A stretch of DNA of 64,000 bases from Spinacia oleracea (taxonomy: Eukaryota > Streptophyta > Magnoliopsida > Caryophyllales > Amaranthaceae). Below the pieces are notes generated by a model, which worked only from the letters and a program-made list of their open reading frames with translations, had not been told where the DNA came from and made no database searches. Of this stretch, positions 46,060 to 58,500 are shown piece after piece (the stretch's first letter is position 1; each line of letters opens with the position of its first letter). The stretch spans positions 58,899,042 through 58,963,041 of the forward strand of contig NC_079492.1 in NCBI RefSeq assembly GCF_020520425.1, given 5' to 3'. The translations under genes were made by a program, and so were the position numbers.

Positions 46060-47071
46060 ATGTCTGCAGCACCTACGCAAATTGTGATTTGCTTCTACTC
46101 TTTGTTGAGGAAGATTACTGACTGCCTCAACTTGCATGAACCGGTCTTCCAGTTTCTAGATATTGATAAGAATAATGCATGTGTGGTTGTCAAGACGGGG
46201 TGTGGGCCCATTAGTTATGTGTATGTTGGCGGGGAAGCTGGGAAACTAGAGGATTCATGTGAGAGGGCGGCACAGAAAGCTGTCCGTGATCTTATCAAGA
46301 AGTACAAGGTGCGTGTTACAGATGTAACATCTGAGAGGAGGAAGCTGTATGAGAGATGTGCTGAGTTATATTTCCTTAAAAAGGCGGCCTTGGAACGTGT
46401 GGAGAAGGGGAACAAGAAGGGTGTTCTGCCTGAGGATAATGACAGTGAGGGTGATTGTGGGTATGTTAAGCATGTGACTGTGGATTTTGTGTCGATTCTC
46501 CGCCTTATTGTCAGGCATACTGGAGTTCTTAGCTCAACTGTTGAGACTGTCGAGCATTCCCCTGACCAGTTCACTTCATGGTTTACAGTATCACTTTCAG
46601 GCCGCACTGGTGTTGGTTTTTAATGCATTTTCAGTGACCGTTGTCCCACCCTTGCTGCTGCTAAGCAATCTCTTGCAAAAAAGGCAGTGTCCTACTTGGT
46701 CGGTGTGTGGAACTTAAAGATTGTTGATGCAAACTATGACCCTTCCACTCTGAAATTTGATGCTCTGTTATGTGATCTTCAAAAGGAAAGCTATTTAACT
46801 GTCAAGGAACGTATGCTTGGGGATCAAGGAAGAACTTCGCCTCTCGCCGCTTCTTGTAGAAGAGGACTGCTTAACTCCTCGGGGATCGATGTTCCAAATC
46901 CCTTCCCTTGATTCACCTCCGTTGCCCTTGAAAAAGCATAAAATGAACCTTCCTCCTGGAGAGGCATCTGTTGTTGTGGCATCTAAATCTGATGTCCCGG
47001 TATTTTTCTCGGTTCCATCCGAACTTGAGCTTGTGTTCAAGCGCCAGAAGTCTGCTTTATCTCTAGAATGA
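46060..47071 (+). pseudogene. Protein with two dsRNA-binding-like domains, one stop and one frameshift
   Basis: ATG at 46060 (MSAAPTQIVICFYSLLRKI) follows a possible acceptor cccgtacag. Residues ~38-85 resemble a double-stranded RNA-binding fold: an Ile/Tyr-rich strand region (GPISYVYVGG), then a helix with EDSCERAAQKAVRDLIKKY. A second copy (TSWFTVSLSG ... IFSDRC ... AAAKQSLAKKAVSYL) is split by a TAA at 46621-46623. The frame simply continues after it. At about 46812-46818 the protein-like frame shifts to give EELRLSPLLVEED ... VFKRQKSALSLE and a stop at 47071. Such two-domain proteins occur with plant transposons in related species, but I cannot name the family. It lies upstream of the RepHel exons on the same strand. 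An LTR fragment starts 50 bp after it. Confidence 0.6.
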
Positions 47072-47120
47072 TCTGTGGTTATAGTATAGGGCTTTACGTG
47101 TTGTGACCAGCATACCCTCC

Positions 47121-48601
47121 TATAGACACCTACTTTTGTCCCCATTCCCGAAAGGGAAGGTTCGATGATGAGAACATAAATCTCCACTTGACAACGCATC
47201 TCCTATAAAATAACGAATCTCAATTCCCCTTTTCATTTCACCCGAAACCTGCTATTTATAGAAACCTGCTGTTTATGGAAACCTGCTAAAAAATAGTAAC
47301 TGCCGTAATGGGTAGTTGTTAAAAGTGGCAAGTCATAAAAGATAGAAACCTGTTAGAATTAGGTGTTGCACTCCAACATAAATCCTAAATGAGATAGAAA
47401 TTGCGAGAGAATCCTGTTCCTAATACGATTCGAAAATAAGAGTTACGTATTAATTAAAATTCTAACGAGCCTAGAGTTCGTAACGGGCCCAGATGCATTC
47501 CATCATAAAATTAATACGCACTAAAAGACTCGATTAAAATCTCATACACTCCGGATTCTAAGAATCCTAATCTGACAAAGAAACGGCCCAGATCCTATTT
47601 TCAACGCCTGGCTCTGGGCGCCGAAGTCTTCGGCGCCCAGCCCAGGGCGCTGAAATTACCTGGGACGTGTTCTTTCCTAATTCCTCGTGGATTAGAGTTC
47701 TACAATTCTATCTTTCCACGAACTCTTTTCTATAAATAGGGCCCTAAGTTCGACGTGAAAAGGACACAACACACAACTATTATTCTGAGTATTGACTCTT
47801 AACCCCTAAGCCTAAGCCTCACGCTGCAAAACTGATCACGCGTTCTGTCGCAATCGATCCAAAAATCGAACAGAACGTATCCCGTCCTATAATTTGAGAT
47901 TCGTTAAATAAAAGGAGAAATAGCAAAGTCAAAGTGGTTAGTTTTCTGAGAACCGTGACGCACCTCTCAAGGGTGCGTCGTAATGTGTCCCTTTTCCATG
48001 GTTTAATTGCTTTCCTCGCCCTTTTATGAACTGTTAAACTAATTAAATCTGATTGTTCTATCACGCCTAATAAAGATAATATGTTGGGAAATTGGATTAT
48101 CATGCTAGGTCCCTTAAAACAATCTAAATCAGATAATCGCGTTCGATCTAGTACTATATGTTGCATATTGTTAAAATCAACTCAGATTAGTTTAATAGTT
48201 AACGCATGTCCCTTCAATTATTTATGCTGAGCTAGTAAGGATATCCTGCCTCTGGAGTTATCGAAGAGCGAGTACTCCTCTCGGTAATTACAGTCCCCCG
48301 AACCCTCAATCTCTACCTTGCGGGTGTATGTTGAGAGATCCCCACACCAGGGATCACAAGGGAACCTACGGCCGTCGTGGTCAAACATAATTGCACTCCC
48401 TTTATGTCACGATAACCGGGTTTTGTCAGTTTTTCTCATTGTCGTTAAAAACTGAATGGCGACTCCTATATTACTAGTCAATTGGGTGTAAACTCACAGG
48501 AAATCCAATTACACTTGAATTGACAAAAAAGAAACGTCACACCCACGAGGGACAAGGTCACGCATTAGCCTCGCGCTTTTTCGACCGCCTCACACCTCCC
48601 T
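47121..48601 (+). repeat. LTR plus leader fragment of a Ty3/gypsy (Tat/Ogre-like) element
   Basis: The block starts near tatagacacctacttttgtc and contains a clear promoter: TATAAATA at 47731-47738, with a transcribed-looking region after it. Near its 3' side is TGGCGACTCC (48457-48466), a primer-binding-site-like sequence used by Tat/Ogre-type elements, followed by leader sequence to about 48600. It has no coding sequence. The boundaries are approximate because TG/CA ends and a target duplication could not be fixed. The 115-residue minus-strand frame 48166-47819 is a shadow. A perfect 13-bp palindrome lies at 47614-47640. Confidence 0.6.
47731..47738 (+). promoter_or_regulatory. TATA box inside the LTR fragment
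   Basis: TATAAATA followed by GGGCCCTAAG, in the middle of the LTR-like block, the expected place for the LTR promoter. Confidence 0.65.
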
Positions 48602-49320
48602 TTTGTAATAGGTTCTTTAAGTTGGTAATTTGCCGCCGTTGTTTAGGCGTTTGAGGGTCTGTTTCCTATTAGAGGGCTCACCAAATCTGTTATGGTGTGT
48701 CCCAGTTTGTAGTCATCAAGCCATTAGGGTAGGTGTGGTTCATCTTGTGCTCTCCAATGTATCATTGTCTTTTAAATTAGTAATGAAAGTAAAGCCCTTT
48801 TGAATTACTTCTATGTTGTTAACTTGTTATTGCCGTTCTTTTTCTCTTCTTCTTTTCCTTTGCTGAATTACACACTGATATGGGAGTGACTGGGGTGTTC
48901 TATTTGCATCTGTCCCTATGGATATGCCGTTCTTGTTATTGCCGTTCTTTTTCTTGATTTCTTTTGTACGCGTGATGCTTTTTTTGGGTGAAACTTTGTA
49001 CGCTTAATGTGACACCTTCATTTAAAATATTTGTATTTACAGTTTTAGTTGCACACTTCAGTTCACATGTTTGCTTTATTTTTTTAAGTACACCTTACAC
49101 ACACAGACCTTTTTCACATTTATTTTCGGATTTTGTGTTAAGTTAGCTTAATGCATAAGACACGTGAATATGCCCTATGCTAACAAGGAGTTGCTTGACA
49201 TGAATTCGTTATGAAGCCTGATCTGTACCAGTTGTGTTGTCTGAGTATGTTCAGTCGCTCCTACGCCGATTGCTATGATTGCTGCCTGCTTGCATCGTTT
49301 GCTCTTGGTTTTTTGTTGTA
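48602..49320. other. Spacer/intron, no gene seen
   Basis: T-rich plus-strand sequence between the LTR fragment and the RPA-like frame. No conserved element was noted. Confidence 0.35.
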
Positions 49321-49321
49321 G

Positions 49322-49470
49322 GTTTGGGTAGATTAGGTGGTCTAAGTCTTGATTTAATGAACCTGGAACTCATTATTGTGAGTGATCACTTTGCACAGGT
49401 TAGCGTAACAAGGACACTATGGGGTGAAGCTGAAACTTCAAGAACCATTAGCTTGTTCCTTCTTGGACAG
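49322..49470 (+). pseudogene. Possible RPA-like OB-fold fragment
   Basis: The frame reads LSLDLMNLELIIVSDHF and then VTRTLWGEAE, bordered by a possible acceptor ttgttgtag and donor GGACAG|GTATTT. The TLWGE motif after a hydrophobic strand is typical of replication protein A OB-folds. RPA-like genes are known passengers of plant Helitrons. Only one fold's worth is visible, so the assignment is weak. Confidence 0.3.
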
Positions 49471-51608
49471 GTATTTCTTGTTTTAGCATGTTTAGTATTC
49501 CCCGACTTCATTTAAGGGACCAATGCAAGTTTTGTTATTTTGTTAGTTGATGTTGTTTAGCTAATCTAGACTTGGTTATGGTAAGCACCCAGGATTTAGA
49601 AAATTGTACTTGAGACTTAAAATAGTTAAACAAAACTTAGTCCAATGCCTTAGGAAATCTCAGGAAATTTAATAAGACTGCTTTTATTAGTTATTCTAAA
49701 ATTAAATACATTGGATTGAAGGTAGCTCTACAAACATATGGAGGGCAAGGCTTACCCAATGGTCTGGTCAAGCATTGGGGTATATAGAGGCTCAATCATG
49801 TATTAGGTTAGGTGCCATGTGTATGCCATGCATATATGCACAGATATCAGAATGGATGCACAGAAATCAGCCTTTTTTTGCTACCAAAAAACAGTGATTC
49901 CAATGTATTAGTTAACTAAAATTCCCAACATAAATGCATTTTGGCTAGGTCTTAATACTCACTGGTTACCCTTATCTGGTGGTCTTTCCTTTACTCCTTA
50001 TTAAGTTACAGGTTTACATATGCATTTACTCATACGGTAATGACTGGAGCTCTTAGATCGAACTTTTATTTTCTTTGTTTTGGTGGTTGATCAGCAAACC
50101 ATTATACTAAGGATAAAACATAACATATTTTCAGTGTCGGTTTTATTCAAGAACGCTCGTTGCCCCTTGCAAAACTCTTAACACATAAATCAATCCTCCT
50201 CTAAAAAAGTTCTATATTGATTAAACGCCGGTTAGACCAGAAACACAATCGGATCAATCTGCTGTCTCTTTGTTTTGTAGGAGTCATGTTAAATAAATCT
50301 GCTGAAATGCCTGAAATGAAATGTGATTCTGGTCATGGAATGCCAGCAGACAGTAACCTGACATGAAACATGTAGGCATTTCAGGACGAATCTTATAGTG
50401 TCCGGGATTGGCCGAGTTATGTCTGCCTCAACATAAAGAGCCTCCATCATCTTAGATTAATTATTAGTAGCTCGTTCACACCATAGATGATAGTTAGATC
50501 AAGAAAAGTGAACTTTTTAGTAGTATCTTTGTGTTATGGGTGATTAATTAGTAGTAGTAGTTTCAATGATGTAAGGTGGAGCTTGTAAGTTGAGAGAACA
50601 GGTGGGCCAAAGGCGGCTAAAGCATCCCTTACAACAAATTTCTACTTATTTTGGGGAAATTTACACCAGTGATGGACAGACAAGTCAAATTATGTTGGCA
50701 AACTCTGAACAAGCTGACACAATTGTACAATACTTGTGACTAACTAACTAACTGAGTATTTAACCCTTTGGTGACGTCATAATCAATTTTATAATTTTTC
50801 ATTGATTTCTTGGTTGAAACGTGAAGCATTACTACTGACTTGATCGTATAGGAAAGACAAAGTTAATTGGTAAGAAGTAGAGAGATAAAGTTCAATCTCT
50901 GTAGTTCTGTTCTTGTAGAGTATGTAGAGTATGTAGATAGAGATAATATCATTTTCCAGATCCACAGTATTTGTCTTATGTTGATAGAGATAATATCTTC
51001 TTTTTTCTGATTAAGTGAGCTCAATCATTCCTGGTCCTGAAATTAAACGTGTTGTTCTTCAATTCTGGACACTATCACATAATCTGCCTGTTATAGTTGT
51101 TGTATTCGCAGTACTTAATCGAAGAGTTGCTGTTTATTTCTGTCACAACCACTAAGGAGTCAGTAGCAATAATACAAAAAACCCAGTTCTTACACGTGCC
51201 CCAAACCAGATAATTTTGGATACAAAGTAACCCCGCTTCAAGAGAGTCATACTTTCCAATCTGTGTGCAATATGAGCACTAGAATTACTCTTTCTTGGGC
51301 TGCATACATATTGTATGTTGTTACATGTTCGTTTATGGTAATGCGTATTTTGCATTGAACTGAATTATTGAGCTGACTGATGTCCAGGTTGTATTAACCA
51401 ATCCATGCTATGCAGGTTTAACTTGCCAGTTTGCATTCCCACGCTTTTGCCGGTGTTTCACCATAGTCACAGGGACTGCTTAGTCCATGGGTATTTCCTT
51501 GTCCTCAGGTTCATTCTTACATGTTTGTTTCTTTATACTGTTGTTCCTAAACGACTGTTCTTATTGGTGCATGCTCTGTGTTCCCTGCTAACCACTTGTG
51601 ACCTCAAG
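49471..51608. other. Long non-coding stretch in the Helitron-related region
   Basis: AT-rich, intron-like sequence. No exon with recognisable motif was found. Frames at 51152-51355 (minus) and the first part of 51405-51686 are not convincing. Confidence 0.35.
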
Positions 51609-54600
51609 ACAAGCTCCTTTACCCACCGTCTCCAATCACACGCCGAGCCACACGGCAACGGACTATTGAAAACACGGGCCACCTGACCTCGCCCAGGTAG
51701 GTTACCTGTTTAGGAGAACCTTACTCATCTGCATATGCTCTAACAAACTAACACTCTTTCTGGAATCAACAGCGAGCCTATTCAATCTACACCTGAGTCA
51801 TCAAATCAATCGAAAATACGTTGTCCCCTGCCACCCTTAGGATGTAAGCCACTTGTATATCATGCCTTGCCTTAATAGCGTTCGCTCTTTAATCCTCCCG
51901 AACTTGACATCTTTTGTGTTTGATCTCAGCTGCTTCGGTTGTGTCACAAGCGTCACTGCTTTCTGCAAATGCTTTTCCATATTACTCATCGACCTCAGGG
52001 GAACGTAGTAGCAAGCGCTTCAGGGCTACCCAAGGGTTGTATATAAGTGGTGTTGTGCCGGCTACACAGCTCCAACCTCTCTCTACCTCACAAAGGTACT
52101 CTTATGTTGCTGCATTGCATGGTAAAGGTCTGCTCAATTGTATTAAATAGTGTGCTTACTCTTCTTTTGTAATGCACAGTGAGGTGGGCGGTTCGGCCTC
52201 TGGCGAGCCTGACCTAGGAGCACCTACCGTGTCAAGGAAAGCGCGTCGGGCTGCACGTAAACAAAGTAATCTCCTTCTACCCCACTATTATTTAGGTTCA
52301 CTGCCCCTTTATGGAACACCCTGTTAATACTTACATTATGTCTAACCAGAGGTGCCCTCGGCTGTTATCGGTCAGCCTTTACCCCATAAACCCTTGGAAC
52401 TCCCTCTCCCTCAATACTGCCCTAAATGTAACGCAAAGAAATTTGCTTATGAGTCCGTTCATTTTTGTTGTGGCGATGGAGAAGTAGATCTTCCTTCCAA
52501 CGAATACCCTGATGAACTTGTGAGGCTCTTTACATCTCAAGATGAAGATGCCTTGCATTTCAGAACTTACGCTCGCCTTTATAGCAACCTTTTCGCATTT
52601 AGTTCCCTAGGAGGGGATGTTGATGCAAAGACTCAAAAAGGAATTTACGTCTTTAAGTTGCATGGCCAGATTTATCACTATATCCCTGATTTGCTTCCCA
52701 ACAATGACAACCCTAAATATCTACAACTTTATTTTTATGATTCCCAACATGAAGCTGCAAATCGACTTGGTTGTTTCCCAGAATTGAGAGAAGATGTGAT
52801 TAATATCCTAATGAATATTACCCAGAAAAATCCGTACGCCAGGTTTTTTCGTTCCTTGAAAGAAATGGAGGTTACTGAAAATACACAGATAGTTATCAAT
52901 AAAAATACAGTACTTGACCAACGCGTATATAACGCTCCTACCTCTGACGAGGTTGCTGTCATTTGGCCTGAAAGCACCTCGTCCAGTGAGTCTAGGGGGC
53001 CACACATCCTTGTGTCTGGCAAATCCAATAAGTCTCACCGCATTATGCACTATTACGGCTGCTATGATCCATTGCAGTACCCGCTCTTGTTCCCAAGCGG
53101 TGATTGTGGTTCGAACCAGGGCCTAAAAAAGATGTCCAATGGTGGCCGTACACAGCTAAACTGCCAACAGGACCCAGTCATGTCATGTGCTGTGCACACT
53201 GCTGAAGATTTGTTGTCAGAGGAGGGACTCCGTATGTTCAGCCTTCTCTTAACTCTCAAATTGCTTAGTTGCACAGTTGCTTACTGTTACAGACGCCTTA
53301 ATCTTCCCTTTAATTCGTTTAAGCTGTACTGGAATATTACGTATCCTTACATTGACTGGTCAATTTATGTATTGTGTGGTTATTTGTATCTTCTCTCCAT
53401 ATTTTTATTAGTTATTTATTATGTGATTGGAATCTTTGGAGAACGTTGTTCTCTTTCGTGGTGCTTACTCCCATTGTTGCAGTATCTTCTGTTCTTGGTC
53501 TTTCATTGATATGCATCTGCATTTCAAAGCCTAAGTTGCATCTCTTATTTGTGTTCACATTTGCATGCCTACATTTTCTAATCAAGCTTCCTTGATGTCT
53601 GGTCAAATTGCAATGCTCCTTATGGATGATTGAAATTTGTTGGCTTCTTTGTGTTCAAATTTGTTTGCTGTGCACCTGCGGTTAAGCCCCTTCCAATTGT
53701 AGTATTACTGTTTTTTTTCTCTTACCCTCTTATAGAGGCAAATTTGCTTTTCTTTAGGCTGCCTATTGTTTTTAATATGGCTCTTAACACTAACAACTTT
53801 GTTGTTGAGGCAGAAGTGGTTCAATCATGTCAAGTTAGGGCTGTTGTTTTAGAAAATGTCCAGCCCCTGCCTCCCTGACCTCGCACTGCACTCATCTATT
53901 TTGGTGTGAATTGTTACTATATGGTAGTGTATGGTTATACATTTACCTTTACATTATGTTGTTCTGAACCTCATTACTTTGACAAAACAATTGCTTATAT
54001 TGGTTTATAATATGAAGATACTTATCATGAATACATGTTGTCCTTGTTTCAGGTGCGAGTGGAGGACACACTAAAGGGGATAAACATATCTCTGCAAGAG
54101 AGTACTATGCGTACAAGCTCCAAAGTCGTCCTAACAACTTACTTCTCAGAGCAGGAAGATGTTTCCAACAATACATTGTAGACATGTATGTCAAGATTGA
54201 AAACACCCGCCTTGACTTCTTCCGAAAAAATCAGGACACAATTAGGGCAGACCTTTACCAGGGAATTCTTGACACTGTTGAACGTGGTGAAAACAGCGCG
54301 GCAAATGTGGGGCGTCGTGTTGTGCTACCACCAACCTTCATTGGAGGTCCTCGGGATCTAAAGAAGCGGTATCTAAACGCAATGTCTCTTGTGCATCGCT
54401 ATGGGAAACCAGACTTGTTTGTCACCATGACTTACAACCCTGCATGGCCTGAAATCAAACAAGAACTTGGTGTCGGGGAAGATGCACAGAACCGACCTGA
54501 TCTGGTGTCACGGATATTCCGGGCAAAATTGTTAGCCTTGAAAAAACAGATCATGCAGAAACATGTGTTCGGCGAGGATGCTGCACTGATCTATGTTGTC

Positions 54601-54686
54601 GAGTTCCAGAAACGGGGTTTGCCTCATGCACATTTCCTGATCATACTCAAACCGGATTTCAAAATCAAAACTCCAGCTGATTATGA
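51609..54686 (+). pseudogene. Helitron RepHel protein, N-terminal half, six exons, truncated by a CACTA insertion
   Basis: Six exons with GT-AG borders and consistent phases: 51609-51696, 51773-51843, 51930-52095, 52180-52265, 52350-53231 and 54053-54686. The first four are low-complexity and Arg/Ser/Pro-rich (SRKARRAARKQ). Exon 5 has CPKCNAKKF with a following CC (zinc-finger-like), then the conserved YNAPTSDEVAVIWPE and YYGCYDPLQYPLLFPSGD. Exon 6 has REYYAYKLQSRPNN, then DMYVKIENTRLDFFR, PPTFIGGPRDLKKRYLNAM, DLFVTMTYNPAWPEI and EFQKRGLPHAHFLIIL (the helitron-like N domain). The HAHFLI segment is the Rep metal-binding HxH motif. The Rep catalytic Tyr residues and the helicase are absent, because the coding frame is cut within a codon by the CACTA end. 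Rep nicks DNA and the helicase unwinds it during rolling-circle transposition. The first exon shown is probably not the first. Confidence 0.88.
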
Positions 54687-54692
54687 CACTAG

Positions 54693-55110
54693 TACAAAAA
54701 AGCTCTTATGCGGGCTCATTTTAAGGGCTTTTGTGCGGGCTTTTACATGTGCATCACTTGCCATGCCCGCACTTGACATTTCTCAAGTGCTGCCAATATT
54801 TGAGCCCGCACAAAACTATCTTTGTGCTGCCAATTTAGAAAATGTGCCCGCACTTGACAACTTTGTGCTGCCAATTTTCGAATACGTGCCCGCACAAAAC
54901 AAACTTTGTGCTGCCAATTTTCGAATACGTGCCCGCACAAAACAAACTTTTTGCTGCCAATTTTTTTAAATGTGCCCGCACTTGACAACTTTTGTGCTGC
55001 CAATTTTTGGAATGAGCCCGCACTTGACAAAAACTTTGTGCTGCCAATTTTGTAAATGTGCCCGCACTTGACAACTTTAGTGCTGCCAATTTTGGGAATG
55101 AGCCCGCACT
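54693..55110. repeat. Subterminal repeats, ~36-bp unit (gtgcccgcacttgacaac...)
   Basis: Eight or more copies of a unit combining gtgcccgcac, ttgacaactt and tgtgctgccaattttc, with variant spacing. Overlapping frames on both strands (AALKLSSAGTF-type) are artefacts of this repeat. The CG-bearing gcccgcac core is the likely protein-binding word. Confidence 0.85.
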
Positions 55111-55344
55111 TGTGATATATATACGAGCCTATAAACGAGACGTATTTGTTATATATCCTATTTTCCTGCCACATATTTTATATAATTGGACCACGCCACT
55201 AATAAACCTCCATACATCATATAAAAAGTACCCAATTACATAGATAATTAAATTGTACAGTAGAAAATTCGAGGCCATTACAATCATAAAAAAAACTAGC
55301 ATCCGTAACCTAAAATTCACTACAAGGAAATATCAAAGACAATA

Positions 55345-55475
55345 CTAAAATTCACTACAACAAAATATCAAAGACAAATCACTAGAAATGAAGTTTGCCA
55401 ACTTTTCTCGAACTTCATTTATCTCTTCAATCGTAAAAGGCTCCTCCATCGGATTTTTGAGTACCTTACGAAGAT
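55345..55475 (-). pseudogene. C-terminal exon of a CACTA-encoded protein (partial)
   Basis: The frame GTC GAT CTT CGT AAG then KVLKNPMEEPFTIEEI and NEVREKLANFISSDL continues to a TAG at 55345. Charged, helical composition fits the C-terminus of a CACTA protease/transposase-like protein. No catalytic motif is visible. The acceptor is uncertain. Confidence 0.45.
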
Positions 55476-55574
55476 CGACAATAAAAAATATATATACACT
55501 TTAGTTAGTTATATTATAAATATTGTATCGTAAAATAAAGTAACACCAATGCTCATACCAATGAAATAAAGAAT

Positions 55575-58500
55575 AAAACTGTCATTTTCGCTCCTAACTC
55601 TTAACTAATGAACCTAAAAAGGTATTTGAAACCATACATATTTAACATACTTGGTTTTATGTTTCTAAGCCTCGTTCTTACCTATTTTGGTTAAGTTATG
55701 CACATTTAAGGGTCGTTTGATCGTTATATGTCATATTTTGACTAATATTGTCGTTTTCGCTCCTAACTCTTAACTAAAGAACCTAAAAAGGTGTTTGAAA
55801 CCATATACATGTTTAACATACTTGATTTTATGTTTCTAAGTCTGATTCTTACCTATTTTGGTCATGTTATGCACATTTAAGGGTCGTTTGATCGTTATAT
55901 GTCATATTTTGACTAAAATTGTCGTTTTCGCTCCTAACTCTTAACTAAAGAACCTAAAAAGGTGTTTGAAACCATATACATGTTTAACATACTTGGTTTT
56001 ACGTTTCTAAGTCTCGTTCTTACCTATTTTGGTCAAGTATGCACATTTAAGGGTCGTTTGATCGTTATGTCGTATTTTGACTAAAATTGTCGTTTTCGCT
56101 TGTAACTCTTAACTAATGAACCTAAAAATGTGCTTGAAACCATATACATGTTTAACATACTTGGTTTTATGTTTCTAAGTCTCGTTCTTACCTATTTTGG
56201 TCAAGTTATGCACATTTAAGGGTCGTTTGATCGTTATATGTCATATTTTGACTAAAATTGTCGTTTTCGCTCCTAACTCTTAACTAAAGAACCTAAAAAG
56301 GTGTTTGAAACCATATACATGTTTAACATACTTGGTTTTATGTTTCTAAGTCTCATTCTTTATTTTGGTCAAGTTATGCACATTTAAGGGTCGTTTGATC
56401 GTTATATGTCATATTTTGACTAAAATTGTCGTTTTCGCTCCTAACTCTTAACTAAAGAACCTAAAAATGTGTTTGAAACAATATACATGTTTAACATACT
56501 TGGTTTTATGTTTCTAAGTCTCATTCTTACCTATTTTGGTCAAGTTATGCACATTTAAGGGTCGTTTGATCGTTATATGTCATATTTCGACTAAAATTGT
56601 CGTTTTCGCTCCTAACTCTTAACTAAAGAATCTAAAAAGGTGTTTGAAACCATATACATGTTTAACATACTTGGTTTTATGTTTCTAAGTCTCATTCTTA
56701 CCTATTTTGGTCAAGTTATGCACATTTAAGGGTCGTTTGATCGTTATATGTCATATTTTGACTAAAATTGTCGTTTTCGTTCCTAACTCTGAACTAAAGA
56801 ACCTAAAAAGGTGTTTTAAATCATATACATGTTTAACATACTTGGTTTTATGTTTCTAAGTCTCATTCTTACCTATTTTGGTCAAGTTATGCACATTTAA
56901 GGGTCGTTTGATCGTTATATGTCATATTTTGACTAAAATTGTCGTTTACACTCCTAACTCTTAACTAAAGAACCTAAAAAGGTGCTTGAAATCATATACA
57001 TGTTTAACATACTTGTTTTTACGTTTCTAAGTCTCGTTCTTACCTATTTTGGTCAAGTTATGCACATTTAAGGGTCGTTTGATCGTTATGTCATATTTTG
57101 ACTAAAATTGTCGTTTTCGCTCCTAACTCTTAACTAATGAACCTAAAAATGTGCTTGAAACCATATACATGTTTAAAATAATTGGTTTTATGTTTCTAAG
57201 TCTCGTTCTTACTTATTTTGGTCAAGTTATACACATTTAAGGGTCGTTTCATCGTTATATATCATATTTTAACTAAAATTGTCGTTTTCGCTCCTAACTC
57301 TTAACTAATAAACCTAAAAAGGTGTTTGAAACCATATACATGTTTAACATACTTGGTTTTATGTTTCTAAGTCTCATTCTTACCTATTTTGGTCAAGTTA
57401 TGCACATTTAAGGGTCGTTTGATCGTTATATGTCCTATTTTGACTAAAATTGCCGTTTTCGCTCCTAACTCTTAACTAAAGAACCTAAAAAGGTGTTTGA
57501 AACCATATACATGTTTAACATACTTGGTTTTATGTTTCTAAGTCTCATTATTACCTATTTAGATCAAGTTATGCACATTTAAGGGTCGTTTGATCGTTAT
57601 ATGTCATATTTTGACTAAAATTGCCGTTTTCGCTCCTCACTCTTAACTAAAGAACCTAAAAAGGTGTTTGAAACCATATAAATTTTAAACATACTTTGTT
57701 TTATGTTTCTAAGTCTCATTCTTACCTATTTTGGTCAAGTTTTGCACATTTAAGGGTCGTTTGATCGTTATATGTCATATTTTGACTAAAATTGTCGTTT
57801 TTGCTCCTAACTCTTAACTAAAGAACCTAAAAAGGTGTTTGAAACCATATACATGTTTAACATACTTGTTTTTATGTTTATAAGTCTCGTTCTTACCTAT
57901 TTTGGTCAAGTTATGCACATTTAAGGGTCGTTTGATCGTTATATGTCATATTTACACTAAAATTGTCGTTTTCGCTCCTAATTCTTAACTAATGAACCTA
58001 AAAATGTGTTTGAAACCATATACATGTTTAACATACTTTGTTTTATGTTTCTAAGTCTCGTTCTTACCTATTTTAGTCAACTTATGCACATTTAAGGGTT
58101 GTTTGATCGTTATATGTCATATTTTGACTAAAATTGTCGTTTTTGCTCCTAACTCTTAACTAATGAACCTAAATAGATATTTTAAACCTTTTACATGTGT
58201 AATATACTTCGTTTTATGTTTCTAAGTCTTATTCTAACCTAGTTTGGTTAAGTTATGCACATTTAAGGGTCGTTTGATCATATCGTTATATGTCATATTT
58301 TGACTAAAATGACCGTTTTCACTCCCAACTCTTAACTAATGAACCTAAATAGGTATCCCAAACCCATTACATGATTAATATACTTATTTTTCTATTTCTA
58401 AGACTCATTCTTACCTAGTTTGATCAAGTTATGCACATTTAAGGGTCGTTTGATCGTTATATGTCATATTTTGACTAAAATGTCTGTTTTCGCTCCCAAC

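Noticed and set aside
46215-47199. Minus-strand frames of 130 and 134 residues
   Set aside because: Shadows of the plus-strand dsRNA-binding-like pseudogene, whose frame has domain-like periodicity.
47819-48166. 115-residue minus frame
   Set aside because: Lies within the LTR fragment opposite to its promoter; no domain.
54743-55174. 143-residue minus frame with repeated KLAAQ.SSAGTF-like units
   Set aside because: Reads the ~36-bp CACTA subterminal repeats.
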